A model generated the notes under the pieces. It saw only the letters and a program-made list of their open reading frames with translations. It was not told the DNA's origin and ran no database searches. A stretch of 64,000 nucleotides of DNA from Afifellaceae bacterium (GTDB taxonomy: Bacteria > Pseudomonadota > Alphaproteobacteria > Rhizobiales > Afifellaceae). The position numbers and the translations under genes are program-made. The first letter of the stretch is position 1; the number at the start of each line of letters is the position of its first letter. The stretch covers positions 1-64,000 of the forward strand of contig JANQRH010000009.1 in the NCBI GenBank assembly GCA_028284625.1, given 5' to 3'. Below, piece after piece: positions 54,781-64,000 of the stretch.

Positions 54781-56498
54781 GCGGCAGCGCTCCGGCTTCG
54801 GCCTGGCATCACGCGAACGGCGCCGGCGCCCGTAAACCCAACAGGGTCGATCGCCTTGGCCGCCAGCGGATCGCGCTCGCCATGGCGGGTTTCTGTCTGC
54901 TGTTTAGTGTTCTCGCCATAAGGCTCGTTGTGCTTGGCGCTTCCGGTAGCGATGTCGATGACGACGGCCGCCATTTCGTGCTCGCAGCGTCGCAGGCGCG
55001 TCCGGACATCGTGGACCGCAATGGCGAAACGCTTGCCACCGACATCAAGACGGCCGCGCTTTTCGCCGAGCCGCGCTACGTAATCGATCCCGACGAAGCG
55101 ACGGAGCTCCTCGTCTCGGTTCTGCCGGAGCTGGATCGTGACCGGCTTCGCCGCATCCTCTCCACCGATGCGAAGTTCGCCTACATCAAGCGCGAGATCA
55201 CGCCGCGTCAGCAACAGGCGATTCACAAGCTGGGCATTCCCGGTATCGGCTTCCGGGTCGAGAACCGCCGCTTCTATCCGGGTGGCCCGGTCGCTTCGCA
55301 TGTGCTCGGCACGGTGAACATCGACAATCGCGGCATCGCCGGCATGGAGAAGCATATCGACGAAGCGTTCCTGAACGATCTCCAGGCGGCGGGCTTTGCC
55401 GGCGATCACGCTTTGAAGCCGGTGCCGGTGTCACTTGATCTGCGCGTGCAGCATGTAGTGCGCGACGAACTCAGCAAGGCGATGGAGCGCTATCAGGCGA
55501 TCGCCGGTGTCGGCATCGTGCTGGACGTCAATACCGGCGAGGTGCTCGGCATGAGTTCCGTGCCGGATTACGATTCCAACAATCGCGATGAGCTGCTTGA
55601 CCCGAACCGCCTGAACCGTGCGGCCGTCGGCGTCTACGAGATGGGCTCGACCTTCAAGGCGTTCACCGTGGCGATGGCGTTGAATTCCGGCGTCGCCAAG
55701 GTGACTGATTCCTTCGACGCGACGCACGCGTTGCGGGTCGGCGGGTTCTCAATCGACGACTTCCACGGCAAGCGGCGCTGGCTCACCGTGCCGGAGGTCT
55801 TCATCTACTCCTCCAACATTGGCGCTGCGCGCATGGCGCTGGCGGTGGGGACGGAGGGGCAGCACGACTTCTTTCAGCAGCTCGGCCTGCTCGACACACT
55901 CAATACGGAACTGCCGGAGACGGGCGCGCCCATCATTCCCAAGATGCCGTGGGCCAAAGTGACCACCATCACCATGGCGTTCGGCCATGGCATGTCGGTT
56001 TCGCCGCTGCAGACGGCGGCGGCCGGCGCGGCGTTGGTCAATGGCGGCTTCTACGTCAGTCCGACCTTTCGCCCGCGTTCGATTGATACGGCGGCGACGT
56101 TGGCGCGGCCCGTGCTCAGCGCGGAGACCAGCGACACCATGCGTAAGCTCTTCCGCCTCAACGTTATGAAAGGCTCCGGCCGGCGTGCCGAGGTGGAGGG
56201 TTACGGCGTCGGCGGCAAGACGGGAACGGCGGAGAAGGTTGAGAACGGGCGTTATGTCAGCGACAAACGGCGCAACGCCTTCCTCGCCGCCTTTCCGATG
56301 GACGCCCCCAAATATTTGGTATTGGTCGTCATTGACGAACCGAAACCAGAAGCTCCGGGCCGCGGCGCGACCGCGGGTTCCAATGCCGCACCAACGACGG
56401 GCAACATCATTCGACGCATCGCGCCCATGCTCGGCGTGGAGCCGAAGGCGATCGATCCCACCGAGGAACCGGCGCTCGCCCTTGCATCCGCGCGATAG
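54777..56498 (+). CDS. ftsI: Peptidoglycan transpeptidase FtsI (PBP3)
   Basis: A 573-residue class B penicillin-binding protein with one N-terminal membrane helix (about 33-54), a dimerisation domain and a transpeptidase domain. The active-site motifs are S291-TFK, S345-SN and K481-TGT. It cross-links septal peptidoglycan and partners FtsW. The C-terminal extension is short. It overlaps ftsL by four bases. Confidence 0.95.
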   Translation: MSGSAPASAWHHANGAGARKPNRVDRLGRQRIALAMAGFCLLFSVLAIRLVVLGASGSDVDDDGRHFVLAASQARPDIVDRNGETLATDIKTAALFAEPRYVIDPDEATELLVSVLPELDRDRLRRILSTDAKFAYIKREITPRQQQAIHKLGIPGIGFRVENRRFYPGGPVASHVLGTVNIDNRGIAGMEKHIDEAFLNDLQAAGFAGDHALKPVPVSLDLRVQHVVRDELSKAMERYQAIAGVGIVLDVNTGEVLGMSSVPDYDSNNRDELLDPNRLNRAAVGVYEMGSTFKAFTVAMALNSGVAKVTDSFDATHALRVGGFSIDDFHGKRRWLTVPEVFIYSSNIGAARMALAVGTEGQHDFFQQLGLLDTLNTELPETGAPIIPKMPWAKVTTITMAFGHGMSVSPLQTAAAGAALVNGGFYVSPTFRPRSIDTAATLARPVLSAETSDTMRKLFRLNVMKGSGRRAEVEGYGVGGKTGTAEKVENGRYVSDKRRNAFLAAFPMDAPKYLVLVVIDEPKPEAPGRGATAGSNAAPTTGNIIRRIAPMLGVEPKAIDPTEEPALALASAR

Positions 56499-56510
56499 GG
56501 GTGGCGCGCC

Positions 56511-57998
56511 TTGAGTGAAGAGAGACGCTATGGCCCGCGCCGCCTGGCATCGCTTTTCACCGATGAAGCGGACATATCCGGCGAGGATGCGGGCATCTGG
56601 ATACAGGGTCTGACGGCTGACAGCCGCGCCGTGGAGCGGGGCTGGCTGTTTGCGGCGCTGCCGGGCGTGAATGCCGACGGTGCAAACTTCGTCCCCGCCG
56701 CGATCGAAGCCGGCGCGGCCGCCATATTGATCGGTGAGCAGCCGCTTGAAGGCGATATCTCCGTGCCGGTCGTGCGGATGGAGGATGTGCGCCGCGCTTT
56801 TGCCTTCGTCGCCTCGCGCTACTACGCACGGCAGCCGCGCACCATCGCCGCCGTGACCGGAACGAACGGCAAGACGTCCGTCACGGTGTTCCTGCGGCAG
56901 ATATGGGAGAAGGCCGGACGCCGGGCGGCGAGCCTCGGCACGATCGGTCTAGTGACACCAGACCGGGAGGATAGCGGCGTGTTGACTACGCCCGATCCGG
57001 TCAGGCTTCATGAGATATTGGCTGACCTCGCCGCCGAGGACGTGACCCATCTGACGCTTGAGGCATCAAGCCATGGCCTCGATCAGCGACGGCTTGACGG
57101 CGTGCGGCTCTCCGCCGGGGCACTGACGAACATCTCGCGCGACCACCTGGATTATCACGGCACCTTGGAGGCCTATCTGAAGGCCAAGTTTCGGCTGTTC
57201 GAAACGCTGCTTCCGCGTGGTGCGGCCGCCGTCACCGATGCGGATCGGCCGGAGGCGAGCACGGTTGAACGCGTCGCTAAAGGGCGCGGCCAGGAATATT
57301 TCAGCGTCGGACGAGCCGGCGAGACGCTGAAGCTTCATTCCGCCACACGCATGGCGAACGGTTCGCGCCTCCTTGTGGAGGCGTGGGGCGAAAAGCACTA
57401 TGTGCCGTTGCCGCTTGTGGGCGACTTTCAGATCTCCAACGCGCTGGTTGCGGCCGGGCTGGCGATCGCGACCGGCGTTGAGGCGGGGGTGGCGCTGGAT
57501 GCGCTGTCGTCGCTCAGCGGCGCCAGCGGCCGGCTGGAGTCGGTCGGCAAGCATCCCAGTGGGGCGCAGGTCTTCGTCGATTACGCCCATACGCCGGATG
57601 CGCTGATCAATGCGCTGAATACGCTGCGGCCCCACACGGAGGGGCGGCTGGTCGTTGTGTTCGGCGCCGGCGGCGACCGTGATCCCGGCAAGCGGAGCAT
57701 GATGGGCGAAGCTGCCGCCAATTGTGCGGACCGGGTGATCGTCACCGACGACAATCCGCGCACGGAGGACCCCGCGGCGATCCGCGCGGCCATATTGACA
57801 GGCGCCCCCGACGCGCAGGAGATCGGCGATCGCCGCGCCGCCATCCAGGCGGCCATCGGCGATCTCACCGCCGGCGATATCCTTCTTATCGCCGGAAAGG
57901 GCCATGAGACTGGCCAGACCATTGGCGAAGACGTGCTGCCCTTCTCCGATCAGGAGGAGGCCCGCAGCGCGCTTCGAAATCTGGGAGGCGAGGTGTGA
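56511..57998 (+). CDS. murE: UDP-MurNAc-tripeptide synthetase MurE
   Basis: A 495-residue Mur ligase with ATP loop GTNGKTSVTVFLRQ near residue 117, LEASSHGLDQRRLDG and the DNPRTEDP motif that marks meso-diaminopimelate specificity. It adds meso-DAP to UDP-MurNAc-L-Ala-D-Glu. The TTG start at 56511 is the best available (12 bases after ftsI); other starts lie too deep in the fold. Confidence 0.95.
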   Translation: MSEERRYGPRRLASLFTDEADISGEDAGIWIQGLTADSRAVERGWLFAALPGVNADGANFVPAAIEAGAAAILIGEQPLEGDISVPVVRMEDVRRAFAFVASRYYARQPRTIAAVTGTNGKTSVTVFLRQIWEKAGRRAASLGTIGLVTPDREDSGVLTTPDPVRLHEILADLAAEDVTHLTLEASSHGLDQRRLDGVRLSAGALTNISRDHLDYHGTLEAYLKAKFRLFETLLPRGAAAVTDADRPEASTVERVAKGRGQEYFSVGRAGETLKLHSATRMANGSRLLVEAWGEKHYVPLPLVGDFQISNALVAAGLAIATGVEAGVALDALSSLSGASGRLESVGKHPSGAQVFVDYAHTPDALINALNTLRPHTEGRLVVVFGAGGDRDPGKRSMMGEAAANCADRVIVTDDNPRTEDPAAIRAAILTGAPDAQEIGDRRAAIQAAIGDLTAGDILLIAGKGHETGQTIGEDVLPFSDQEEARSALRNLGGEV

Positions 57999-59404
57999 GC
58001 GTGCTGTGGTCCACCGACGCATTTGTGGCGGCGGCCGGCGGACGCCTGGTCGGCGGCGCGCCCGATGGCATCTCTAACGTCTCAATCGACAGCCGCAGCA
58101 TTGGTCCGGGTGAAGCGTTCGTCGCCATCCAGGGCCCCAACCGTGACGGGCACGAATTCGTCGGCGCCGCGCTGGAAGGCGGCGCGGCGTGCGCGGTGGT
58201 TCAGGAGGGACGGACGGAGGGAGGCGCCGGCCCGCTGCTTGTCGTGCCCGACGACCCGCTCGCCGCTTTGGAGCGCGTCGGTGTGGCGTCGCGTGCACGC
58301 ATGCACGGCGCCGTCGTGGCGGTCACCGGCTCGGTCGGCAAGACCGGCACCAAGGAGATGCTCAGGCTTGGCTTGTCGTCGCTTGGCCCAACGCACGCGC
58401 CGGTCGGGTCCTACAATAATCAGTGGGGCGTTCCGCTGACGCTGGCGCGCATGTCAGCGGAGGCGCAATACGGCGTGTTTGAGATCGGCATGAACCATGC
58501 CGGCGAGATCCGGCCGCTGACGCGGATGGTGCGCCCCCACGTCGCCATCATCACGGCCGTGGCCGCCGTTCACATCGAGCATTTCGACAGCGAAGAGGGA
58601 ATTGCCGAGGCCAAGGCGGAGATACTGGAAGGGCTTGAGCCGGACGGGACCGCGGTGCTCAACCGCGACAATCAATGGTTTGATCTCCTAGCCGAGAGAG
58701 CCGCCGAGCAGGGCGCCCGTATCGTGACCTTCGGCGAACATCCGGCCGCCGATGTGCGGCTTGAACACGTCTCGCTCGGTGCGGACGGCTCGAGCGTGAA
58801 GGCCGTGCTCGCCGGCGAGCCGGTGACCTACCGGCTCGGCGCGCCGGGGCGTCACCTGGTCCAGAACTCGCTGGCCGTACTCGCCGCCTGCCGGGCAGTC
58901 GACGCCGACCTGACGCGCGTGGCACTGTCGCTGTCGCGTTTTCAGGCGCCGCAGGGGCGCGGCGCGCGACTTGAACTGCATCATGCGTCGGGCCCGTTCA
59001 CGCTGATCGACGAAAGCTACAATGCCAATCCGGCCTCCACCCGGGCGGCTTTGGCGCTGCTCGGCCAGGTGAAGCCGACCGGCCGCGGGCGGCGCATCGC
59101 CGTGCTTGGCGACATGCTGGAGCTTGGCGATATGGCGCGCGAACAGCATCGCGCGCTGCTGCCGGCGGTGGAGGAGGCGGGCGCCGATCTGGTGTTTCTG
59201 GTCGGGCCACTGATGCAAAGCCTCTGGGAGGACTTGCCCCACGGGCGCCGTGGAGCCTATGCCGCAAATGCCGCGGAGCTTCAGCCGATTCTCTTTGAGA
59301 CCATCGGGCCGGGCGATGTGGTCATGGTCAAGGCGTCGCTGGGCACGCGGCTCGGTCCGATCGTTGAGGCCATGAAGCGCTATTATGCGGAGCAGGCAGA
59401 ATGA
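57995..59404 (+). CDS. murF: UDP-MurNAc-pentapeptide synthetase MurF
   Basis: A 469-residue Mur ligase: ATP loop VTGSVGKTGTKEMLR near residue 108, SYNNQWGVPLTLARM, ELGMNHAGEI-type block (FEIGMNHAGEIRPL) and DESYNANPASTRAAL. It adds D-Ala-D-Ala. The GTG start overlaps the murE stop, with GGAGGCGAG upstream. Confidence 0.95.
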   Translation: MSVLWSTDAFVAAAGGRLVGGAPDGISNVSIDSRSIGPGEAFVAIQGPNRDGHEFVGAALEGGAACAVVQEGRTEGGAGPLLVVPDDPLAALERVGVASRARMHGAVVAVTGSVGKTGTKEMLRLGLSSLGPTHAPVGSYNNQWGVPLTLARMSAEAQYGVFEIGMNHAGEIRPLTRMVRPHVAIITAVAAVHIEHFDSEEGIAEAKAEILEGLEPDGTAVLNRDNQWFDLLAERAAEQGARIVTFGEHPAADVRLEHVSLGADGSSVKAVLAGEPVTYRLGAPGRHLVQNSLAVLAACRAVDADLTRVALSLSRFQAPQGRGARLELHHASGPFTLIDESYNANPASTRAALALLGQVKPTGRGRRIAVLGDMLELGDMAREQHRALLPAVEEAGADLVFLVGPLMQSLWEDLPHGRRGAYAANAAELQPILFETIGPGDVVMVKASLGTRLGPIVEAMKRYYAEQAE

Positions 59405-60505
59405 ATGGGGCGCGCACCTAGCATGCTGACACAGCTCGTCCAGTTCAGCGACCAGTTCCAGGTGCTGAACGTCTTCCGCTACATCACGTTCCGCACCGGT
59501 GCTGCGACGATGACGGCGCTGTTGTTCGTCTTCCTCTTCGGCCCGGGGATCATTCAGGCGCTCCGCCTGCGCCAGGGGCGCGGCCAGCCGATCCGCGCCG
59601 ACGGGCCGCAGACGCATCTCGCCAAGGCCGGAACGCCGACCATGGGCGGACTGATGATCATGTCGGGCGTGCTGGTCTCGTCGCTGCTGTGGGCCAACCC
59701 GACCAATGTCTATGTCTGGGCCGTGCTTCTGGTGGCCGTCGGGTTCGGGCTGATCGGATTCTATGACGACTATCTCAAGGTTACGAAGGCGACCAATCAC
59801 GGCTTCTCCGGCCGCGCGCGGCTGAGCCTTGAATCGGTGATCGCCGCCGTCGCGGTGGCGCTGATGATCTTCGGCGGTGACCAGGACCTGCACACCGCGC
59901 TGGCGCTTCCCTTCCTCAAGGACACGGCGATCAACCTCAGCTATTTCTACGTGATCTTCGGCGCCTTCGTGATCGTCGGCGCCGGCAATGCGGTGAACCT
60001 GACGGACGGTCTCGATGGGCTCGCCATCGTGCCGGTGATCATCGCCGGGGCGAGTTTCGGTCTGATCGCGTACCTTGTCGGCCGCGTCGACTTCACCGAA
60101 TATTTGCAGATCAACCACGTGCCGGGCACCGGCGAACTCTCCGTCGTGATCGGCGCCATGATTGGCGCCGGGCTCGGTTTCCTGTGGTTCAACGCGCCTC
60201 CGGCGGCGATCTTCATGGGCGACACCGGCTCGCTGGCGCTGGGCGGAATGCTTGGCGCAATCGCGGTGGCGACCAAGCATGAGATCGTGCTTGCCATCAT
60301 CGGCGGCATCTTCGTCATGGAGGCGCTCTCGGTGATCATCCAAGTCGCGTCGTTCAAGATGACCGGGCGGCGCGTGTTCCGCATGGCGCCCATCCATCAT
60401 CATTTCGAGCAATTGGGCTGGACGGAGCCGCAGGTGGTGATCCGCTTCTGGATCATCGCTGTCGTGCTGGCGCTGATCGGCCTTTCCACTCTGAAGCTCA
60501 GATAG
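59405..60505 (+). CDS. mraY: Phospho-MurNAc-pentapeptide-transferase MraY
   Basis: A 366-residue polytopic enzyme that makes lipid I. It carries [52 protein letters not shown] and the cytoplasmic loop [15 protein letters not shown]. The ATG at 59405 directly follows the murF stop. The ATG at 59423 ([12 protein letters not shown]) matches usual MraY N-termini better and may be the true start. Confidence 0.95.
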   Translation: MGRAPSMLTQLVQFSDQFQVLNVFRYITFRTGAATMTALLFVFLFGPGIIQALRLRQGRGQPIRADGPQTHLAKAGTPTMGGLMIMSGVLVSSLLWANPTNVYVWAVLLVAVGFGLIGFYDDYLKVTKATNHGFSGRARLSLESVIAAVAVALMIFGGDQDLHTALALPFLKDTAINLSYFYVIFGAFVIVGAGNAVNLTDGLDGLAIVPVIIAGASFGLIAYLVGRVDFTEYLQINHVPGTGELSVVIGAMIGAGLGFLWFNAPPAAIFMGDTGSLALGGMLGAIAVATKHEIVLAIIGGIFVMEALSVIIQVASFKMTGRRVFRMAPIHHHFEQLGWTEPQVVIRFWIIAVVLALIGLSTLKLR

Positions 60506-60521
60506 GGAAGCTGAGGCAGCG

Positions 60522-61919
60522 ATGGCGGTTCAGCTCACGCATCTTCAGGGTCAGGCGATCGGCGTCTTCGGTTTGGCGCGAAGCGGGCTTGCCACGGTTG
60601 CAGCAGCGCTCGCCGGCGGCGCGACGGACGTTGTCGCCTGGGACGACAAGGAAGAGGCGCGGATAAAGGCGGAGGAGCTCGGCGCGACGGTGGAGGATCC
60701 GTCCGCCTGGCCGTGGGAGCGGCTTCACTGCCTTGTGCTTTCGCCAGGCGTTCCGCTCACGCATCCCAAGCCGCATGCCATTGTCGGCGTTGCCCAGCAT
60801 GAAGGTGTGGAGATCATCTCCGATATTGAGCTTCTGTGGCGCGAGAGCGAGGGTCGCGCGCGCATCGTCGGCGTCACCGGGACGAATGGCAAATCGACGA
60901 CCGCGGCGCTGCTCGGCCATGTGCTGGACGCAGCCGGACTACCGGTTTCCGTCGGCGGTAATATCGGGCGCGCCGCGCTCGACCTTGAGCCGTTGGAGGA
61001 GGGGCGCGTCTATGTGCTTGAGCTTTCCTCCTACCAACTCGATCTGACGCGCCGATTTCGGCCCGACGTGGCGGTGTGGCTCAACCTCACGCCGGACCAT
61101 CTCGATCGCCACGGCAGCATGACCGGCTATGCCAAGGCCAAAGCCCGCATCTTCCTGAACATGACGCCGGAAGACACGGCGATCGCCGGGATCGACGAGC
61201 CTGAGATGCAGGTCGTGGCGCGCGCCATCGAGGGGCAGGGGCGGCCGAGGCTTCTGACGATGTCGATAACAAAGCACGAGGACGCGGCGCTTTTCGTCAA
61301 TGCCGACGGCGAGCTCTTTCAGTCCGGCGATAGGGCGGCGTCGTTGGCGGGGCTGCCGGCCTTGCGCGGACATCACAATTGGCAGAATGCGGCCGCTGCT
61401 TGGGGTGTCGCCAAGGCGCTTGGCCTGGAGGGCGATGCGATTCTCGCCGGCCTGGCAAGCTTTCCGGGCCTCGCGCATCGCATGGAATTGGTGGGCCGTC
61501 GCGGCACGGTGCTATTCGTCAACGATTCCAAGGCGACCAATGCGGATGCGGCGGAGCGGGCGCTCGCGACCTTTGTCCCGATCTACTGGATTGCCGGTGG
61601 CTTGGCGAAGGAGGGCGGCATCGAGAGCCTTGCCGAACACTTCCCCAAGATCACCAAGGCCTATCTAATCGGCTCGGCGGCGGAGGCGTTTTCCGCAACG
61701 CTTGCGCGCCGCGTGCCGCATGTGATTGCCGGCGATGTCGACACCGCTGTGCGGATGGCCGCCGAAGATGCGGCGATCGACCGGCGCGCGGAGCCGGCGG
61801 TGCTGTTCTCGCCGGCCTGCGCTTCTTTCGATCAGTTCGCGGACTTTGAAGCGCGCGGCGAAGCGTTCTGCTCCGCCGTCAACGCTATCGACACGAACCC
61901 CATGGAGGCGGTCGCATGA
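60522..61919 (+). CDS. murD: UDP-MurNAc-L-alanine:D-glutamate ligase MurD
   Basis: A 465-residue Mur ligase with an N-terminal Rossmann domain (IGVFGLARSGLATVAAAL), ATP loop GVTGTNGKSTTAALLGH near residue 117, LELSSYQLDL and NDSKATNADAAERAL. It starts 16 bases after mraY and its end overlaps ftsW. Confidence 0.95.
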   Translation: MAVQLTHLQGQAIGVFGLARSGLATVAAALAGGATDVVAWDDKEEARIKAEELGATVEDPSAWPWERLHCLVLSPGVPLTHPKPHAIVGVAQHEGVEIISDIELLWRESEGRARIVGVTGTNGKSTTAALLGHVLDAAGLPVSVGGNIGRAALDLEPLEEGRVYVLELSSYQLDLTRRFRPDVAVWLNLTPDHLDRHGSMTGYAKAKARIFLNMTPEDTAIAGIDEPEMQVVARAIEGQGRPRLLTMSITKHEDAALFVNADGELFQSGDRAASLAGLPALRGHHNWQNAAAAWGVAKALGLEGDAILAGLASFPGLAHRMELVGRRGTVLFVNDSKATNADAAERALATFVPIYWIAGGLAKEGGIESLAEHFPKITKAYLIGSAAEAFSATLARRVPHVIAGDVDTAVRMAAEDAAIDRRAEPAVLFSPACASFDQFADFEARGEAFCSAVNAIDTNPMEAVA

Positions 61920-63064
61920 TCAGCCGTGCACACAATTCGCCGATTTCCAATTGGTGGTGGACGGTCGATCGGCCCATGGTCTCACTGGTGCTGGTGCTTC
62001 TGTTGATCGGCCTGGTCTTCTCCTTCGCCGCCAGTCCGCCGGTCGCGGAGCGGCTTGACCTTGAGAGCTTCCACTTCGTCAAGCGGCACGCATTTTATGT
62101 GCCGATCGCGGTTGCCGTCATGCTTGGCCTGTCGCTGCTCACCCCGCGACAAGTCCGCCGCGTCGCGCTTGTCATGCTCGCCGTGTTCCTAGCGATGATG
62201 GTCCTCGTCCTTTTTGTTGGCGAGGAGATCAAGGGATCGCGGCGCTGGCTCTATATCGCCGGGATCTCCGTTCAGCCGTCGGAGCTGATCAAGCCGGCCT
62301 TCATCGTCATCACCGCGTGGCTCTTCGCCGAAGGCAGCCGACGGCCGGACGTACCGGGCAAGATGCTGGCCGTGGCGCTGCTTGTCATCGTGGCGACGCT
62401 CTTGGTGGCTGAGCCCGATCTTGGCCAGACGCTGCTCTTCGTCGCCGTGTGGGGCGCGTTGTTCTTCCTCGCCGGTGTGAACATGGCGATCGTGGTCGGG
62501 CTGTTCGGCGTTGGCATAGTGGGCTCTATCTTCGCCTATTTCGCCTTCCCGCATGTGGCCTCGCGCATCAATCGCTTCCTCGATCCGGAAAGCGGCGACA
62601 ATTTCCAGATCATGACGGCGATGCAATCGTTCGAGCGCGGCGGATGGTCGGGAACCGGCCCCGGCGAGGGCATCATGAAGCGGGTCCTGCCGGACTCCCA
62701 CACCGACTTTGTCTTCGCCGTGGTCGGCGAGGAGTTCGGCATCCTGCTCTGCCTTCTGATCGTGGCCTTGTTCGGCGTCCTGGTGATGCGCGGGCTCTTG
62801 CAGGCGTTCCGGCGCAACAGCGCTTTTGAGCGCATGGCGATCGCCGGGCTGGCGACGCTGATCGGCGTGCAGGCCTTCATCAATATCGGCGTGAACCTTC
62901 ACCTCCTCCCGGCCAAGGGGATGACGCTGCCGTTCATCTCCTACGGCGGCTCAGCGCTCCTATCCGTGGCCGTCACCATGGGCTTCCTGCTGGCGCTGTC
63001 GCGCCGCTCCACCGATCAACAAGTCACCATCGTGCCGCGGCGGACGCTTGCCGCGGAAGCGTGA
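61916..63064 (+). CDS. ftsW: Septal peptidoglycan polymerase FtsW
   Basis: A 382-residue SEDS glycosyltransferase with about ten membrane helices. SEDS hallmarks are GSRRWLYIAGISVQPSEL, AEPDLGQTLL, HTDFVFAVVGEEFG and the end motif GMTLPFISYGGSALLSV. It polymerises septal glycan with FtsI. The ATG overlaps the murD stop (ATGA). Confidence 0.95.
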   Translation: MISRAHNSPISNWWWTVDRPMVSLVLVLLLIGLVFSFAASPPVAERLDLESFHFVKRHAFYVPIAVAVMLGLSLLTPRQVRRVALVMLAVFLAMMVLVLFVGEEIKGSRRWLYIAGISVQPSELIKPAFIVITAWLFAEGSRRPDVPGKMLAVALLVIVATLLVAEPDLGQTLLFVAVWGALFFLAGVNMAIVVGLFGVGIVGSIFAYFAFPHVASRINRFLDPESGDNFQIMTAMQSFERGGWSGTGPGEGIMKRVLPDSHTDFVFAVVGEEFGILLCLLIVALFGVLVMRGLLQAFRRNSAFERMAIAGLATLIGVQAFINIGVNLHLLPAKGMTLPFISYGGSALLSVAVTMGFLLALSRRSTDQQVTIVPRRTLAAEA

Positions 63065-63071
63065 GGCGAGC

Positions 63072-64000
63072 TTGGCGCAGACCGCGCTGCTTGTCGCTGG
63101 GGGCACTGGCGGGCATCTCTTTCCGGCATTGGCGCTGCGCGAGGTGCTGGTCGTGCGGGGATGGCGCGTGCATGTCGCCACCGATCCGCGCGTCGGCGAG
63201 CTGATCGCCGGTGTGCCGCCGGAAGAGACACATCGCATCCCGTCGGCGACGATCTCCGGCGGATCGCCCATCGCGATGGCCGGCTCGCTCTTCACGCTCG
63301 CGCGCGGCGTTCTTCATTCGCGCACGCTTCTGAAGCAACTGAAGCCGGCCATCCTTGTCGGCTTTGGCGGTTATCCGACGGTGCCGCCGGTCGTCGCGGC
63401 ACGGCTCAGCGGCATGCGCGTCATCGTACATGAGCAGAATGCCGTTCTCGGCCGCGCCAACCGGCTGTTGATCCGCTTCGGCGCGACCCTGGCGACGGGC
63501 TTTGACAAACCGAAGGGCGGCGAGCGCGCCAAGGCCAGCGCGCATGTCGGCAATCCCGTGCGCGACGCCATCAAGGACGCGGTGCGGCCTTACGAGGCCC
63601 CCGGCAAGGATGGTCCGCTCCGGCTCTTCGTTGTGGGCGGCAGCCAGGGTGCGCATGCGTTTTCGGAGCTCGTGCCGGGCGCTCTGGCAGCGCTCGACGA
63701 CGACAAGCGGCGGCGCGTGAGCGTCGTCCAGCAGGCACGGCCGGAGGATTTGGCGGCGACACGTGAGGCCTATCGTGGCACGGAGGTCAGCGCGGAGGTT
63801 GAGCCGTTCTTCGCCGATATCGGCGAGCGCCTGGCGGCGGCGCATCTCGTGATCTGCCGCGCCGGCGCGTCGACAGTGGCGGAGCTGGCTGTTTCAGGAC
63901 GTCCCGCCATCCTCGTGCCCTATCCATATGCGCTTGATCACGATCAGGCGGAGAATGCGCGCGCGCTCTCAAGCGTCGGCGGCGGCTGGCTGATGCCGCA
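63072..64000 (+). CDS. murG: Undecaprenyl-PP-MurNAc-pentapeptide GlcNAc transferase MurG, 5' part
   Basis: The frame starts with a TTG at 63072 (GAGG lies seven bases upstream) and runs off the window edge after 309 codons. It begins AQTALLVAGGTGGHLFPALA, the MurG glycine loop. Further MurG blocks are GFGGYPTVPPVVAARL, VHEQNAVLGRANRLL, LFVVGGSQGAHAFSE, ICRAGASTVAEL and PYPYALDHDQAENA. It makes lipid II from lipid I on the cytoplasmic side of the membrane. About 50-60 C-terminal residues are outside the window. Confidence 0.93.
   Translation, partial: MAQTALLVAGGTGGHLFPALALREVLVVRGWRVHVATDPRVGELIAGVPPEETHRIPSATISGGSPIAMAGSLFTLARGVLHSRTLLKQLKPAILVGFGGYPTVPPVVAARLSGMRVIVHEQNAVLGRANRLLIRFGATLATGFDKPKGGERAKASAHVGNPVRDAIKDAVRPYEAPGKDGPLRLFVVGGSQGAHAFSELVPGALAALDDDKRRRVSVVQQARPEDLAATREAYRGTEVSAEVEPFFADIGERLAAAHLVICRAGASTVAELAVSGRPAILVPYPYALDHDQAENARALSSVGGGWLMP

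Noticed and set aside
58688..60412. 574-codon minus-strand frame opposite murF and mraY
   Set aside because: It spans two conserved genes on the other strand and has no domain pattern. It is a high-GC shadow frame.

Overview
The window is a 64 kb piece of a high-GC chromosome. It most likely comes from an alphaproteobacterium of the order Hyphomicrobiales (Rhizobiales). Evidence for this is the mraZ-rsmH-ftsL-ftsI-murE-murF-mraY-murD-ftsW-murG cluster, a UDP-sulfoquinovose synthase, an Omp10-like lipoprotein, an ArsR-methyltransferase fusion in front of metF, and the GC-rich palindromic intergenic repeats common in that order. I cannot name the genus.

Layout. 1-8787: a type II secretion system (gspI to gspM, a GspC/GspN-like protein, divergent gspE, a lipoprotein secretin gspD and a short prepilin peptidase). 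8879-10144: an exported imelysin-like protein. 10166-12085: sqdB-cysH (sulfolipid and sulfite formation). 12289-18548: a redox operon of a GltD-like flavoprotein with ferredoxin domains, pyruvate:ferredoxin oxidoreductase (NifJ) and a dihydroorotate dehydrogenase-like protein. 18527-23733: an accessory patch with an EamA transporter, an AAC(3)-I-like acetyltransferase, an orphan cobalamin-type radical SAM protein, a decayed copy of the acetyltransferase 3' end, a frameshifted GmrSD-like (DUF262/DUF1524) restriction gene and a CAU tRNA. 23870-30968: mostly small stress, envelope and redox genes, including a cytochrome c whose 3' end is duplicated beyond a quinone reductase gene. 31051-33748: an ABC importer of the TrpXYZ type. 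33887-41867: HisE-like, TrmO-like, ArsR-MTase/metF, a PLP decarboxylase, LysE exporter, beta-hydroxyacid dehydrogenase and Omp10-like genes. 41970-45297: an ArsR-DUF899-DUF899 operon, msrB, and a DUF559 nuclease-fold gene boxed in by inverted REP-like repeats. 45373-52546: hydantoinase/oxoprolinase, DM13 protein, RNase P RNA, FkbM methyltransferase, AmpD-like amidase and a TerB-DnaJ protein. 52905-64000: the division and cell wall cluster, cut off inside murG.

The observations I rate highest are these. (1) The DUF559 gene lies exactly between two inverted copies of a palindromic repeat. Further copies, with compensating changes in the stem, lie at 24670-24824, and a half copy is fused in frame into the hydantoinase gene at 48322-48348. 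Together these look like a nuclease-associated repeat family. (2) Two separate loci share the plan intact gene, unrelated cargo gene, duplicated 3' end of the first gene. (3) sqdB and cysH form a tight pair that could feed sulfite to sulfolipid synthesis.
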